Origin: CAWCKS01 sp963763485
Lineage (GTDB): Bacteria > Pseudomonadota > Alphaproteobacteria > Rhizobiales > Xanthobacteraceae
Length of the DNA: 64,000 bases
Direction of reading: 5' to 3'
Assembly (NCBI GenBank): GCA_963763485.1
Contig: CAVXOW010000006.1
Span: 682,001-746,000 of the forward strand
This document shows positions 63,583 through 64,000 of the stretch, in pieces. A program made the translations under genes and the position numbers. Position 1 is the first letter of the stretch, and each line of letters begins with the position of its first letter. The notes beneath the pieces were generated by a model. It ran no database searches, was not told the DNA's origin, and worked only from the letters and a program-made list of their open reading frames with translations.

Positions 63583-64000
63583 CCGCGTCTGCGAGCCGTC
63601 AGATCCGACACCCGCGCAAGAATAGCTTGGCGCAACTCCGCGCCCGCGCGCATGATTGCGCCGCGCGTTGGCGCGGCGCGGTGACCGAACCATACCGCGC
63701 GCTGCGGCTCGAAGATCAGCATGCCAAGCAGCATGCCGGCGGCTTCATCGGGATCGTCGAGGGCGATCAGCCCCCGCCCTGCTGCAACTTCAACCAGTCG
63801 CCGAGCGCACCTACAGTGCGCCGCATCGCATATTCGTAGAACGACTCCGCCATTTGCGGGAACGCGTCGCTCTCGGCCAGGACCATGCGCTGGATGGCGA
63901 TGACCTCGCGGTCGAGCACGAGCTCGCCGCACACGATCAGCGCGTCGCCCAGCGCGACCTCGAAGTTGCGAGTTCTCGCAGGCGCTCAGATTCACCGCAT
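63579..64000 (-). pseudogene. TetR/AcrR family regulator, N-terminal part outside the window, frame breaks
   Basis: Only the C-terminal ligand domain is in the window. The segment FEVALGDALIVCGELVLDRE through RRTVGALGDWLKLQQ lies in one frame and GLIALDDPDEAAGMLLGMLI to the stop at 63579 in another. A missing G in a G-run near 63771-63780 explains this. A second break near GAGTTC (63970-63975; GAGTC if repaired) joins to the distal frame. The ligand domain resembles the AefR/TetR_C_7 type. It is convergent with the oxidoreductase operon and may or may not control it. Confidence 0.6.

Overview
The window is high-GC DNA packed with genes of an alphaproteobacterial metabolic generalist. Gene content (ABC importers, crotonases, SDR and MDR oxidoreductases, molybdenum hydroxylases, Tat-type leaders) and several families of palindromic intergenic repeats fit the Bradyrhizobium / Rhodopseudomonas / Afipia group (Nitrobacteraceae). 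That assignment is inferred from gene content and repeats, not from a marker gene. No rRNA, tRNA or CRISPR array was recognised. Coding starts below were moved from the longest ORF where a ribosome binding site or homology supports another codon.

Layout. 1-2.1 kb: end of an MFS transporter abutting an IS110-type element. 2.3-7.7 kb: orphan peptide-binding protein, two MDR-type quinone/alcohol oxidoreductases and a luciferase-like monooxygenase, all on the minus strand. 8.1-8.8 kb: a solitary AbiV-like abortive infection gene flanked by gene-poor DNA. 9.5-11.6 kb: a crotonase and a zinc-ribbon metallopeptidase. 11.8-18.6 kb: three overlapping or abutting genes for DUF2126/transglutaminase, permuted ATP-grasp plus alpha-E, and a second transglutaminase, a predicted peptide-ligation/modification locus of unknown product. 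18.7-22.1 kb: a broken ArsR regulator with its SRPBCC partner, and a stand-alone molybdenum hydroxylase large subunit. 22.3-28.6 kb: catabolic genes (two crotonases, carboxylesterase, NAD-binding/SAF protein, phytanoyl-CoA dioxygenase-like protein, SDR), with a divergent GntR/FCD regulator. 29.8-33.1 kb: a CUT1-type sugar importer lacking its ATPase. 33.1-35.7 kb: an MBOAT O-acyltransferase with an AlgX/AlgJ-like partner. 35.9-36.9 kb: two tiny membrane proteins with the same C-terminus flanking a secreted Cys-rich protein. 37.0-42.8 kb: an operon of sugar kinase, ribose-type ABC importer and nucleoside hydrolase. 43.0-47.3 kb: an LLM oxidoreductase and a hydrolase divergent from an MFS exporter and an SDR. 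47.5-50.1 kb: MarR/MATE with paired operators, and a MOSC protein. 50.1-57.7 kb: PhoD phosphatase, hydrolase, PEP carboxylase, RidA, MetE-like protein, small zinc ribbon and a 34-residue membrane peptide. 58.1-64 kb: CMD protein, cyclase, and a three-gene periplasmic molybdenum oxidoreductase (2Fe-2S, Mo subunit, triheme cytochrome c) facing a TetR gene cut by the window edge.

The most unexpected signal is in the reading-frame breaks. Seven genes are frameshifted and one more has an early stop codon. Six of the frameshifts lie exactly where deleting one base turns a GAANTC-like hexamer into GANTC, the recognition site of the alphaproteobacterial CcrM methyltransferase. Most likely this is a base-calling artefact at methylated sites, so the pseudogene calls should be read with that in mind.
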